Source: Candidatus Desantisbacteria bacterium CG1_02_49_89
GTDB lineage: Bacteria > Desantisbacteria > UBA1551
Reading direction: 5' to 3'
Assembly (NCBI GenBank): GCA_001871075.1
Contig: MNUP01000037.1
Span: 1-8,197, forward strand
DNA length: 8,197 nt
Part shown: positions 1 through 6,271 of the stretch, one piece after another
Layout: each line of letters starts with the position of its first letter
How positions within the stretch are numbered: position 1 is the first letter of the stretch
Made by a program: the position numbers and the translations under genes
The notes under the pieces: generated by a model
Told to the model about the DNA's origin: nothing
Seen by the model: the letters and a program-made list of their open reading frames with translations, nothing else
The model's database searches: none

Positions 1-603
1 CTTGTTTGTGTTCCTGTAGGTAAGGCCGTGGCCCGCGTTGACCTTTAACCCGATGCTTACCGCGAATTTAACGGCTCTTTTTATCCTGGCCAGTTCGGCA
101 CCTACGGTCTTTCCTTCAAGGGACCTTTCCGCGTATATGCCCGTGTGGATCTCCACGAAATCGGCTCCTGCTTCCTTCGCGGCCTTTATCTGCTCCCTGC
201 CGGGATTTATAAATATGCTTACGGGTATCTTTTTCTTTTTAAGCCTTCTGATCGCCGACCTTATCGCGTTTCTGTTATTTATGACATCGAGCCCGCCCTG
301 CGTGGTAAGCTCGCCTCTTTTCTCCGGAACAAGCGTTACAAGATCGGGTTTTATACGCCCGGCTATGCCCAGAAGCTCGTTTGCGGCAGACATCTCCAGG
401 TTCAGTTTTATGCGGAGCTTTTTCTTCAGGCTCAGGACATCCTTCTCCTTGATGTGCCTTCTGTCTCCCCTGAGGTGCACGGTCACGCCGTCAGCCCCGC
501 TTTTCTGGGCGATCAGCCCGGCTTCAAGCGGGTCCGGCTCCACAGTGCCCCTCGCTTCGCGTATCGTTGCAATATGGTCGATATTTATTGACAGTTTCGG
601 CAT
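1..603 (-). CDS. pdxJ: Pyridoxine 5'-phosphate synthase PdxJ (C-terminus cut by window edge)
   Basis: PdxJ condenses 3-amino-1-hydroxyacetone 1-phosphate with 1-deoxyxylulose 5-phosphate to give pyridoxine 5'-phosphate, the ring-closing step of DXP-dependent vitamin B6 synthesis in the cytoplasm. Reading the minus strand from the ATG at 603 gives 201 open codons to the window edge; the family is about 240 residues, so roughly 40 C-terminal residues are missing. The family signature is clear: NIDHIATIREARGT at residues 7-20, VHLRGDRRHI at 42-51 (with the catalytic-type His43 and phosphate-binding Arg45), NLEM at 68-71 (Glu70), LVPEKRGELTTQGGLD at 91-106, EIHTG at 151-155 and NAGHGLTY at 189-196 (His192). 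A GGGAG Shine-Dalgarno lies 5 nt before the ATG, which fixes the start. It is the last gene of the same-strand cluster, 111 bp after folP, and that gap is filled by a 9-bp tandem repeat. Identification is very secure; only the end is unseen. Confidence 0.96.
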   Translation of the reverse strand, partial: MPKLSINIDHIATIREARGTVEPDPLEAGLIAQKSGADGVTVHLRGDRRHIKEKDVLSLKKKLRIKLNLEMSAANELLGIAGRIKPDLVTLVPEKRGELTTQGGLDVINNRNAIRSAIRRLKKKKIPVSIFINPGREQIKAAKEAGADFVEIHTGIYAERSLEGKTVGAELARIKRAVKFAVSIGLKVNAGHGLTYRNTNK

Positions 604-621
604 TCTTACTCCCTATAACGT

Positions 622-705
622 AAGTTTACAAAGTCTATAAAGTTTACAAAGTTTTCAAAGTTTGAATCTACTCTGTAAACTGTGTAAACTCTGTAAACTA
701 TATTT
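622..705. repeat. 9-bp tandem repeat in two mirrored blocks (folP-pdxJ gap)
   Basis: From 622 to 666 there are five consecutive 9-bp units based on AAGTTTACA. From 670 to 705 there are four units based on ACTCTGTAA, the last one degenerate. The second word is, after rotation, the reverse complement of the first with one mismatch (ACTTTGTAA expected). The two blocks therefore form an inverted arrangement of tandem repeats that could fold into a long imperfect stem in DNA or in the folP-pdxJ transcript. No coding potential is seen. The function is unknown. Confidence 0.8.
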
Positions 706-714
706 CAAAGTTGG

Positions 715-1548
715 CTAAACTGTTTTTATTGCGTATGCCAGATCGGCCACCCGCTTCATCTCTTTAACATCGTGCACGCGAACGATATCAGCCCCGTTCC
801 AGACACAAATGGCTACCGCTGCGGCTGTGCCCTCAAACCTTTCATAAACTTTCAGATTAAGGACCTTGCCTATGAAAGACTTCCTGGACGGCCCGGCAAG
901 AACAGGACACCCTAATTTTTTAAATTTTTCCAGGTTTTTTATGATCAGCAGGTTGTGCTCAACTGTCTTGCCGAATCCGATCCCGGGGTCAATTATGATC
1001 TTTTTTACGTCGATCCCGAGTTCTTTTGCTTTTTTTATGCGTTCCCCCAGGAATCCCGCTATATCCCTGATCACGTCACCGTAACGCGGGCTGGCCTGCA
1101 TGCCGCGCGGCCTTCCCTGCATGTGCATGAGTATCACCGGGACACCCGCGCGCGCCGCGGCTTTGCCCATATTCCTGTCCATCCTGAGGGCGCTTATGTC
1201 ATTTATTATATCGGCGCCTTCTTCCAGAGCCCTGCAGGCAACCTCTGATTTATACGTGTCGATCGATACCAGCGTCCTTAATTTCTTCTTTATCTTCCTG
1301 ATGACCGGAATTATCCTTCTTATCTCCTCTTCGGCGCTTACCTGTTCCGCGTAGGGCCGGGTTGATTCCCCGCCTACGTCTATTATATCGGCTCCTTCAC
1401 CGGCCATCTTCTCTGCCTGTTTCAGCGCGTTTTCCCGCGAAAAGAACCTGCCTCCGTCGGAGAATGAATCCGGCGTGACATTGAGTATCCCCATTATCAG
1501 GGGCCTGTCAAATTTTAAAACACGGCCCTTCCATCTTATTTCTTTCAT
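715..1548 (-). CDS. folP: Dihydropteroate synthase FolP
   Basis: FolP joins 7,8-dihydropterin pyrophosphate to p-aminobenzoate to make 7,8-dihydropteroate, the sulfonamide-sensitive step of folate synthesis. The 277-residue product has the normal family length (about 280) and all the TIM-barrel motifs: GILNVTPDSFSDGG at residues 20-33, DVGGESTRP at 57-65, SIDTYK at 95-100, DIINDIS at 113-119, MHMQGRPR at 141-148, IDPGIGFGKT at 186-195, GPSRKSFIG at 219-227 (Lys223) and RVHDV at 257-261. The start is taken as the ATG at 1548 because the first motif begins only about 19 residues in. No convincing Shine-Dalgarno precedes it; the bases just upstream are AT-rich. It lies 277 bp after folE, which makes the tetrahydropterin precursor at the head of the same pathway, so the two are functionally linked although not tightly packed. 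Confidence 0.97.
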   Translation of the reverse strand: MKEIRWKGRVLKFDRPLIMGILNVTPDSFSDGGRFFSRENALKQAEKMAGEGADIIDVGGESTRPYAEQVSAEEEIRRIIPVIRKIKKKLRTLVSIDTYKSEVACRALEEGADIINDISALRMDRNMGKAAARAGVPVILMHMQGRPRGMQASPRYGDVIRDIAGFLGERIKKAKELGIDVKKIIIDPGIGFGKTVEHNLLIIKNLEKFKKLGCPVLAGPSRKSFIGKVLNLKVYERFEGTAAAVAICVWNGADIVRVHDVKEMKRVADLAYAIKTV

Positions 1549-1574
1549 TTTGAAAATTAACCACAGAGTTCACA

Positions 1575-1607
1575 GTCGCCTCAACGGCGACCCGCCGAAG
1601 TGGCGGG
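1575..1607. repeat. Two abutting GC-rich hairpins
   Basis: GTCGCC (1575-1580) pairs with GGCGAC (1586-1591) across a 5-nt loop, and CCCGCC (1591-1596) pairs with GGCGGG (1602-1607) across another 5-nt loop. The two perfect 6-bp stems share base 1591. They are strikingly GC-rich in an AT-rich gap. On the minus strand they sit in the 5' leader of folP, about 27 nt before its ATG. No T-run follows on the minus strand, so they do not look like an intrinsic terminator. They could be a REP-like element or a leader structure. Confidence 0.6.
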
Positions 1608-1644
1608 AGACTATATTAAGTAATTATTTCTCTATGTCCTCAAG

Positions 1645-1660
1645 ATTTTTAATTAAAAAT
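1645..1660. repeat. Perfect 16-bp AT palindrome
   Basis: ATTTTTAATTAAAAAT is its own reverse complement. It could be a dimeric protein-binding site or a low-complexity coincidence. Nothing else in the gap supports a specific regulator. Confidence 0.5.
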
Positions 1661-1718
1661 ATGGAGGTTCTTGATGCTCAAAGATTGTCTCATTTTTGCA
1701 TTTATTCAAAATATTCCA

Positions 1719-1736
1719 TCAAACCTGAAGGTTTGA
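1719..1736. repeat. 18-bp palindrome with 8-bp arms
   Basis: TCAAACCT (1719-1726) and AGGTTTGA (1729-1736) are perfect inverted copies around a 2-bp centre. The site is 90 bp after the folE stop and about 170 bp before the folP start, read on the minus strand. It has no downstream T-run on the minus strand and is therefore a weak terminator candidate. An operator-like or repeat origin is equally possible. Confidence 0.5.
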
Positions 1737-1766
1737 GTTACGGTAAAATCTGCAGCATAGAGTTAC

Positions 1767-1802
1767 TTTCGTGTCTTCGTGGAATTTCGTGCTTTCGTGG
1801 AA
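1767..1802. repeat. 18-bp direct tandem duplication
   Basis: TTTCGTGTCTTCGTGGAA (1767-1784) is followed at once by TTTCGTGCTTTCGTGGAA (1785-1802); 16 of 18 positions agree. Each unit is itself roughly two 9-bp halves with TTCGTG at the core, so the 9-bp period seen in the folP-pdxJ gap appears here with a different word. Confidence 0.7.
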
Positions 1803-1825
1803 ATTTTTCTCAGTGTTCTCCGTGG

Positions 1826-2377
1826 TTATTTTTTTATCAGGTTTAGGACCTCGGCCTGTTTTTCGCTTTTCTCAAATACCCCGCGCGCCGCGACAGTCAC
1901 TACGCTGCTTCGCTCCTTCTTGATCCCGCGCATCACCATGCACAAATGGACCGCCTCGATCATCACAAACACACCTTCGGGTTTCAGTTTGTTCTGGAAG
2001 GCGTCGGCTATCTGCCGGGTTATCCTTTCCTGGACCTGCAGCCTCTTTGAAAACGCCTCGACAAGCCGGGCGAATTTGCTCAGGCCTGTCATCCTGCCTG
2101 AAGGCACGTATGCAATGTGTACCTTGCCGAAGAACGGAACGAGGTGGTGCTCGCAGACCGAATAGAACGGGATGTCCCTCACAAGCACCATGTCCCTGTA
2201 TTTTTCCGAAGGAAGCGTTTTCAGGACATCTGCCGCCTTCTCTCTCATGCCCGCGAAGATCTCTTCGCACATCCTGGCGAACCTTTCAGGGGTTTTATTT
2301 ATCCCGGGCCTTTCCGGGTCTTCGCCTATTGCCTCCAGGATCATGCGCACTGCTTTCTCGATCTTCTTTTTATCCAT
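1826..2377 (-). CDS. folE: GTP cyclohydrolase I FolE
   Basis: FolE converts GTP to 7,8-dihydroneopterin triphosphate and formate, the first committed step of folate synthesis. The enzyme family is a homodecameric zinc enzyme. From the ATG at 2377 the product is 183 residues. Family motifs are intact: an N-terminal helix with RPGINKTPERF at residues 23-33, FYSVCEHHLVPFFGKVHIAY at 71-90, TGLSKFARLVE at 97-107 and EAVHLCMVMRG at 141-151. The zinc ligands Cys75, His78 and Cys146 and the conserved catalytic-type histidines His77 and His144 are all present. The reading frame also opens at a GTG at 2395, giving six more residues, but the ATG at 2377 has a GAGGG motif a few bases upstream and the GTG lies inside a repeat-derived stretch, so the ATG is preferred. 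It lies between ftsH upstream and folP downstream; folE and folP supply the same pathway. Confidence 0.96.
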   Translation of the reverse strand: MDKKKIEKAVRMILEAIGEDPERPGINKTPERFARMCEEIFAGMREKAADVLKTLPSEKYRDMVLVRDIPFYSVCEHHLVPFFGKVHIAYVPSGRMTGLSKFARLVEAFSKRLQVQERITRQIADAFQNKLKPEGVFVMIEAVHLCMVMRGIKKERSSVVTVAARGVFEKSEKQAEVLNLIKK

Positions 2378-2390
2378 TATGCCCTCATTA

Positions 2391-2443
2391 GACACAGATA
2401 GCCACTGATTTCCACGGATCTAAAATCTGTGATAATCTGTGTC
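2391..2443. repeat. Inverted repeat upstream of folE
   Basis: GACACAGAT (2391-2399) is repeated in inverse as ATCTGTGTC (2435-2443). Between them lie further related words such as AATCTGTGAT and CACGGATCT. The same 9-mer GACACAGAT recurs at 4384-4392 in the tilS-ftsH gap, so this is a family of dispersed intergenic sequence, not a unique operator. Confidence 0.6.
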
Positions 2444-2478
2444 GAAAATCAATGCTTTATATTTCTGTTTTTACTTTT

Positions 2479-2513
2479 ACAATTTACAATTTACAATTTG
2501 CAATTTGAAATTT
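2479..2513. repeat. 7-bp tandem repeat abutting the ftsH stop codon
   Basis: Five consecutive 7-bp units run ACAATTT, ACAATTT, ACAATTT, GCAATTT, GAAATTT. The last base overlaps the ftsH stop codon. The tract starts the ftsH-folE spacer as read on the minus strand. It differs in word and period from the 9-bp tract between folP and pdxJ. Confidence 0.8.
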
Positions 2514-4312
2514 CAGTTGGCTTTAAGGATCTCATCCACTTCCTGCTCTTCCAGCATTTCCTTCTCTATCAGGGCTTTGGCAAGCTTGTCAAGCTTGTCG
2601 CTATTATTTTTCAGAAGGTCTTTGGCCCTTTTGTAGCATTCCTCGATGATCCTGCGGATTTCCCTGTCGATCTGGGAAGCCACTTCCTCGCTGTACTGCT
2701 TCTCCTTGGTTATATCCCTGCCCAGGAATACCATCTCTTCTTTCTTGCGGTATGTTATGGGGCCCATCTTTTTGCTCATGCCGTATTCGCAGACCATTTT
2801 ATGCGCTGCCTCGCTTATTTTTTCCAGGTCGTTCTGCGCGCCTGTCGTTACCTCGTTAAATACCAGCTCCTCCGCAACCCTGCCGCCAAACATCACGGTC
2901 ATCCTGTCCAGGACCTCGGTCCTTGTAGTCAGGTACCTGTCTTCAAGCGGAAGCTGAAGCGTATAACCCAGGGCGGCTATTCCCCTGGGAATTATGGAAA
3001 CCTTGTGCACAGGGTCGGTCCCGGGTATGAGTTTCGCTATCAGGGTATGACCTGATTCGTGGTAAGCCACGATCTTCTTCTCCCTTTCGCTTATAACGCG
3101 CGTCTTCATTTCCGGGCCCGCTATCACGCGCTCGACCGCCTCGCTGAACTCTTCCATCCCTACGCTCTCTTTTCCCTTCCTGGCTGCAAGCAGGGCGGCC
3201 TCGTTCACCATATTCGCAAGATCAGAACCCACAAACCCGGGCGTGCGCCTTGCAAGCACTTTCACGTCAAGTTCCGGGGCGAGTTTAACGTTGCGCATAT
3301 GGACTTTCAGTATTTCCTCCCTGCCGATTATGTCCGGGGGGTTCACTATTATGTTCCTGTCAAACCTGCCCATCCTCAGGAGAGCGGGGTCCAGCACGTC
3401 AGGCCTGTTTGTGGCTGCAATAAGTATAACGCCTTCTTTTGTGTCAAACCCGTCCATCTCGACAAGAAGCTGGTTAAGGGTCTGCTCCCTTTCGTCATGG
3501 CCGCCCCCTATGCCAGCGAACCTCTGCCTTCCGACCGCGTCGATCTCGTCGATAAAGATCAGGGACGGCGCACTTTTTTTCGCCTGCTCGAAAAGGTCCC
3601 TGACCCGGCTTGCCCCGACACCCACGAACATCTCGACGAAATCAGAACCGCTTATGTTGAAGAACGGAACATTCGCCTCACCCGCAACCGCCCTGGCAAG
3701 GAGCGTTTTACCGCAGCCCGGAGGCCCCAGCAGCAGCACGCCCTTGGGGATCTTTCCCCCGAGTTTTCTGAATTTTCCAGGGTCTTTCAGGAATTCGATT
3801 ATCTCCTTCAGCTCTTCCTTTGCTTCATCCACGCCTGCCACGTCCTTGAAAGTGATCTTTTGCTGTTCGGGGTTCTGCAGCTTCGCCTTGCTTTTGCCGA
3901 AAGAAAAAGCCCTGTCTGCCGGGTTCTTCATCTGCCTGAAAATAAACCAGTAGAAAACCACGAACAGCAGCATTGGCAGCACGAACGTGAAGAAGCCGCC
4001 GAGCCATTTCGCCGGCGGCTGCACCGTAAAATTCACCTTGTGTTCCCTCAGGGTCTTTATGAGTTCCTGGTCTTCCACCGCGAAAGTAACGAAGTGCGCG
4101 GGCTTGCCGGACCCGTCATCATACTGCCCCTCGATCGTGCTTTCCTTAATGACAACGCCGGAAATGCTGTCACCCTCCACCTTATCCAGGAATTCGCTGT
4201 AAGAGATCTCCTTCTTAGGGCTGGCCTGGACCGGCGTCCTGATGGAATTCAGCATCAGCGCTATGAATATCGCTATCATTATCCAGATTATAGACCTTGC
4301 CACTCTTTTCAT
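2513..4312 (-). CDS. ftsH: ATP-dependent zinc metalloprotease FtsH
   Basis: FtsH is a membrane-anchored hexameric AAA+ protease that extracts and degrades misfolded membrane proteins and some soluble regulators. The 599-residue product has, in order: a first membrane segment at about 7-24, a periplasmic or extracytoplasmic domain at about 30-100, a second membrane segment at about 104-126, the AAA+ domain with Walker A GPPGCGKT at 196-203, the pore loop FVG at 229-231, Walker B FIDEID at 253-258 and the second region of homology with arginines 316 and 319. The zinc site follows as HESGH at 418-422 with the third ligand Asp495, and the C-terminal helices end at 599. One oddity is the sequence LLRMGRFDR at 311-319, where the family nearly always has Pro in place of Met314. 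The start is fixed by an AAGGAG Shine-Dalgarno 5 nt before the ATG. It is 213 bp after tilS, and the hpt gene often found between them is absent. Confidence 0.98.
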   Translation of the reverse strand: MKRVARSIIWIMIAIFIALMLNSIRTPVQASPKKEISYSEFLDKVEGDSISGVVIKESTIEGQYDDGSGKPAHFVTFAVEDQELIKTLREHKVNFTVQPPAKWLGGFFTFVLPMLLFVVFYWFIFRQMKNPADRAFSFGKSKAKLQNPEQQKITFKDVAGVDEAKEELKEIIEFLKDPGKFRKLGGKIPKGVLLLGPPGCGKTLLARAVAGEANVPFFNISGSDFVEMFVGVGASRVRDLFEQAKKSAPSLIFIDEIDAVGRQRFAGIGGGHDEREQTLNQLLVEMDGFDTKEGVILIAATNRPDVLDPALLRMGRFDRNIIVNPPDIIGREEILKVHMRNVKLAPELDVKVLARRTPGFVGSDLANMVNEAALLAARKGKESVGMEEFSEAVERVIAGPEMKTRVISEREKKIVAYHESGHTLIAKLIPGTDPVHKVSIIPRGIAALGYTLQLPLEDRYLTTRTEVLDRMTVMFGGRVAEELVFNEVTTGAQNDLEKISEAAHKMVCEYGMSKKMGPITYRKKEEMVFLGRDITKEKQYSEEVASQIDREIRRIIEECYKRAKDLLKNNSDKLDKLAKALIEKEMLEEQEVDEILKAN

Positions 4313-4336
4313 TTTGTCTCCTTAGTAAATATGATT

Positions 4337-4375
4337 ATTCCCAGCTGCTTTCTTATGAAAGCAAAATGCGGGAAT
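4337..4375. repeat. Nested hairpin in the ftsH leader
   Basis: An outer stem ATTCCC (4337-4342) / GGGAAT (4370-4375) encloses an inner 7-bp stem TGCTTTC (4346-4352) / GAAAGCA (4357-4363) with a TTAT loop. On the minus strand it lies 14 nt upstream of the ftsH Shine-Dalgarno, so it would be part of the 5' leader if transcription starts further upstream. It could shape ftsH translation or stability. No T-run follows, so termination is unlikely. Confidence 0.5.
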
Positions 4376-4436
4376 CCCTTGGGGACACAGATTCTATAAG
4401 ATGATTACACCGATTTTAAAAAGACGACTTCACAGT

Positions 4437-4464
4437 TTAATACCATAGTTTCATATCAAATCAA
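4437..4464 (-). promoter_or_regulatory. Candidate promoter for ftsH
   Basis: Read on the minus strand, TTGATT (4464-4459) is followed after 16 bp by TATTAA (4442-4437), preceded by TGG as in an extended -10. Each box matches the consensus at four of six positions. It would give a leader of about 120 nt carrying the nested hairpin. In an AT-rich gap such matches arise easily by chance, so this is only a candidate. Confidence 0.3.
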
Positions 4465-4497
4465 AATGATTATGAACGTAATCAGAGTAATCATTTT
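4463..4497. repeat. 10-bp inverted repeat after tilS
   Basis: AAAATGATTA (4463-4472) and TAATCATTTT (4488-4497) are perfect inverted copies around a 15-nt loop. The site lies about 30 bp past the tilS stop on the minus strand and overlaps the candidate ftsH promoter by two bases. It could be a weak AT-rich transcript end or a binding site. The neighbourhood is rich in TAATCAGA-like words, which favours repeat origin. Confidence 0.4.
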
Positions 4498-4525
4498 TAA
4501 CTAATCTGTTTAATCAGAGCGAAGC

Positions 4526-5971
4526 TCACGCTTTGCGGAAGATCGTAACCTTCATCACCTTCTTTGTTTCCTGGGTTATCTTGAATTCCTCGCTTATCCT
4601 GTAACCCACAACCCATAAAATATCGTTCCCGCTCACAAGCAGCGGTATTCTCTCCCTCATATCCCTGGGCACCTTGCGGTCTATGAGAAAATCGGAAAGC
4701 TTCTTGTGCCCCTTGGCGCCCTGCGGGAAGAACCTGTCCCCGTCTTCCCTCATCCGCACGGAAAGCGTGGCACTTATTTTATCTGCGTTCAGGAACGCCG
4801 TGTCGTGCGTGGCCCGGTAGAAGTTGAACGGTTTATTCCTGTCGAAAACCACCTTCCTCAATATGTATCCCAGTTTTTCATTTTCCCTGCCTTTTTCTTC
4901 CCTCTTTTCCTGTTCCTGCCCGCCCCTGCTTTGATCGTGGCTGGTATGTCTTTCCACCGGTGCTGACGAAGCCGGCGGAGGACGCCTTCCCTTCGCGAAG
5001 ATCAGCCTGCTGTATTCCTTCCTCGCGTAGAGCCCATCAGGAAGGTCCAGGCTTGAACCGGACGGTTTTGCTTCAACGAGCACAAGAAGATCGGTTATGT
5101 GCACGTAGCTTAGCTGCAGGATGTTCCCCTTTGCCCTGCGCACTGCTTCCCTCAGGATCCTGGGCTTGATCGCCGGGGCAAGTTTTTCAAACTCCCTGAT
5201 ATTCAGCATTACCTCTTCGTGCCTGCCGTTCTTGAGTATGTGGCCCACGTGCCTCTGTGCCTGTGATTCAAGGTAAGCGTCTTCCTGCTGGATTATCATG
5301 CTGGTGCGGAAGAGCGTTTCCCTGATGTTGGGGTTGTATTCCTTGGCAAGGTACGGGATGAGTTCAAGCCTTATCTTGTTTCGCTCGTATACGGTCTGCA
5401 GGTTCGTGGAATCAACGCAGAAAGTAAGTTTGTTCTCTTCGAGGAATTTCAGCAGTTCTTCTTTAGAGCATTCAATAAGCGGCCTTATGTAATTCCCGTT
5501 CCTGGGAAGGATCGCGCCAAGCCCGGTGTTGCCGCTTCCCCTCAGAAGGTTGAGCAGCAGTGTTTCTGCCTGGTCGCCCATTGTGTGGCCGAGCGCTATT
5601 TTATTGATGCTGTTCTTCTCGGCTGTCTCTTTGAAAAACGCGTAGCGCACTTCCCTGGCGCCGGCTTCCGGCGAGACCTTCTTTTCTTTTATGAAATCCG
5701 GGATGTTCTCGTGCTTTATAAAAAGAGGTATGCCGAGGCGGTTTGAAAGCTCACGGACAAAACGCACGTCCTTCTCCGCCTCAACAGGCCTTATCATGTG
5801 GTTAAGGTGCGCGATGAACAGCGACAGCCCGAATTCGCTCTGCAGGGACGTAAGTATGTAAGCGAGCGTCACCGAATCAGGCCCGCCTGAAACACCCATC
5901 ATAACGCGGTCGCCTTTTTCCAGCAGGTTATATTTTTTTATAGTTTCCCTGACCTTATCTCTAAGTTCCAT
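4526..5971 (-). CDS. tilS: tRNA(Ile)-lysidine synthase TilS
   Basis: TilS attaches lysine to C34 of the CAU anticodon of tRNA-Ile2, switching its reading from AUG to AUA. It is essential in most bacteria. The 481-residue product has the N-type ATP pyrophosphatase fold with the PP-loop SGGPDS at residues 28-33, HLNHMIR at 55-61, the family motif GHTMGDQAETLLLNLLRGSG at 128-147, and RPLIECSKEEL at 163-173. A middle helical domain (about 215-300) is followed by a charged, low-complexity linker (about 329-366, rich in Pro, Ser, Glu, Lys and Arg). The C-terminal tRNA-binding domain (about 403-478) contains MREDGDRFFPQGAKGHKKLS at 407-426. The length is slightly above the usual 430-460, mostly because of the linker. 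An AAGGGAG motif lies about 10 nt before the ATG at 5971. It heads the housekeeping cluster, ahead of ftsH. Confidence 0.97.
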   Translation of the reverse strand: MELRDKVRETIKKYNLLEKGDRVMMGVSGGPDSVTLAYILTSLQSEFGLSLFIAHLNHMIRPVEAEKDVRFVRELSNRLGIPLFIKHENIPDFIKEKKVSPEAGAREVRYAFFKETAEKNSINKIALGHTMGDQAETLLLNLLRGSGNTGLGAILPRNGNYIRPLIECSKEELLKFLEENKLTFCVDSTNLQTVYERNKIRLELIPYLAKEYNPNIRETLFRTSMIIQQEDAYLESQAQRHVGHILKNGRHEEVMLNIREFEKLAPAIKPRILREAVRRAKGNILQLSYVHITDLLVLVEAKPSGSSLDLPDGLYARKEYSRLIFAKGRRPPPASSAPVERHTSHDQSRGGQEQEKREEKGRENEKLGYILRKVVFDRNKPFNFYRATHDTAFLNADKISATLSVRMREDGDRFFPQGAKGHKKLSDFLIDRKVPRDMRERIPLLVSGNDILWVVGYRISEEFKITQETKKVMKVTIFRKA

Positions 5972-5985
5972 CTTTATTATACTCC

Positions 5986-6013
5986 CTTATATATAATTTT
6001 AAAAATAAGTCAA
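5986..6013 (-). promoter_or_regulatory. Candidate promoter for tilS
   Basis: On the minus strand TTGACT (6013-6008) is followed after 16 bp by TATAAG (5991-5986); each matches five of six consensus positions. The predicted start would fall only about 8 nt before the tilS ATG, placing the GGGAG motif outside the transcript. Either tilS is nearly leaderless from this promoter or the true promoter is further upstream. Confidence 0.35.
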
Positions 6014-6044
6014 AAGTTAAATTGCAAAATGTAAAATGTAAAAG
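6009..6044. repeat. 7-bp tandem tract upstream of tilS
   Basis: The units are GTCAAAA, GTTAAAT, (one extra T), GCAAAAT, GTAAAAT, GTAAAAG. It overlaps the -35 box of the candidate tilS promoter. Confidence 0.65.
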
Positions 6045-6070
6045 TAAATATTAGTTTTGACAGTTTAGTC

Positions 6071-6115
6071 GGATTCCGCCCGTGTAAGGGAACTGCGTTC
6101 CCTTCGTTCGAATCC
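6071..6115. repeat. Nested inverted repeat with an 8-bp inner stem
   Basis: The inner stem AAGGGAAC (6086-6093) / GTTCCCTT (6097-6104) closes on a TGC triloop (GCA on the minus strand). An outer stem GGATTC (6071-6076) / GAATCC (6110-6115) encloses it. A T-rich stretch follows on the plus strand, but no plus-strand gene ends here, so it is not assigned as a terminator. Confidence 0.65.
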
Positions 6116-6131
6116 TTTTAATTTATTATTT

Positions 6132-6170
6132 TTTAACCTTTAACCTTTTTAACCTCTTTAACCTTTAACT
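6132..6170. repeat. TTTAACC tandem tract
   Basis: Five units run TTTAACC, TTTAACC, TTTTTAACC, TCTTTAACC, TTTAACT. Spacing alternates between 7 and 9 bp. It is the same style of tract as in the other gaps but with its own word. Confidence 0.75.
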
Positions 6171-6182
6171 TTTGTTAAAAGG

Positions 6183-6199
6183 AAATAGCGGCGGACCGA
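6183..6199 (-). repeat. 17-bp copy of the tRNA-Met 3' end (att-like direct repeat)
   Basis: AAATAGCGGCGGACCGA at 6183-6199 is identical to 6385-6401, which covers the 3' acceptor strand, the 3' T-stem and the 3 nt beyond tRNA-Met. The copies are in the same orientation, 202 bp apart, and GTTAAAA lies just outside or at the edge of each. Duplicated tRNA 3' ends are the hallmark of integration at a tRNA gene, so this may be the far attachment site of a deleted or miniature element. An alternative is a partial duplication by slippage. Confidence 0.6.
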
Positions 6200-6204
6200 C
6201 TTTG

Positions 6205-6221
6205 TCCCGATTGCATCGGGA
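6205..6221. repeat. 7-bp hairpin with 3-nt loop
   Basis: TCCCGAT (6205-6211) and ATCGGGA (6215-6221) are perfect inverted copies around TGC (GCA on the minus strand). On the minus strand it lies just before the copy of the tRNA 3' end. No T-run follows it on either strand. Confidence 0.6.
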
Positions 6222-6271
6222 TCAACAATCTTTTATCGACGGAATTCGTCCTTCTATCTTCTACTCACACC

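Larger units (their letters stand above)
1549..1825. other. folE-folP intergenic element bounded by imperfect inverted repeats
   Basis: This 277-bp gap has no credible gene on either strand. Its two ends are imperfect inverted repeats: bases 1558-1575 begin TAACCAC, and bases 1811-1828 end GTGGTTA. The right copy runs into the folE stop codon, and further matching words (GAG, CAC) follow inside each end. Between them lie a pair of GC-rich hairpins (1575-1607), a perfect 16-bp AT palindrome (1645-1660), an 18-bp palindrome (1719-1736) and an 18-bp tandem duplication (1767-1802). The layout resembles a small non-autonomous insertion or a repeat-built spacer. No target duplication or transposase is visible, so mobility is inference only. 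Confidence 0.45.

Noticed and set aside
145-591. Plus-strand open frames opposite pdxJ
   Set aside because: The minus strand encodes an unmistakable PdxJ with catalytic residues in place.
622-705. CRISPR array
   Set aside because: Units are 9 bp with no unique spacers and no cas genes nearby.
1475-1846. Plus-strand open frame of 123 codons across the folE-folP gap
   Set aside because: It overlaps folP and folE ends and runs through hairpins and tandem repeats; no start signal or recognisable protein.
3059-4399. Long open frame on the plus strand opposite ftsH
   Set aside because: It is antisense to a fully conserved FtsH, its predicted protein shows no domain, and long antisense frames are expected opposite such codon usage.
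6071-6120. tRNA-like GTTCGAATCC sequence as a second tRNA
   Set aside because: The T-stem bases do not pair and no acceptor, D or anticodon arm can be found around it.
6086-6135. Intrinsic terminator formed by the 8-bp hairpin and following T-rich stretch
   Set aside because: The T-rich side is on the plus strand, where no gene ends; on the minus strand no T-run follows.
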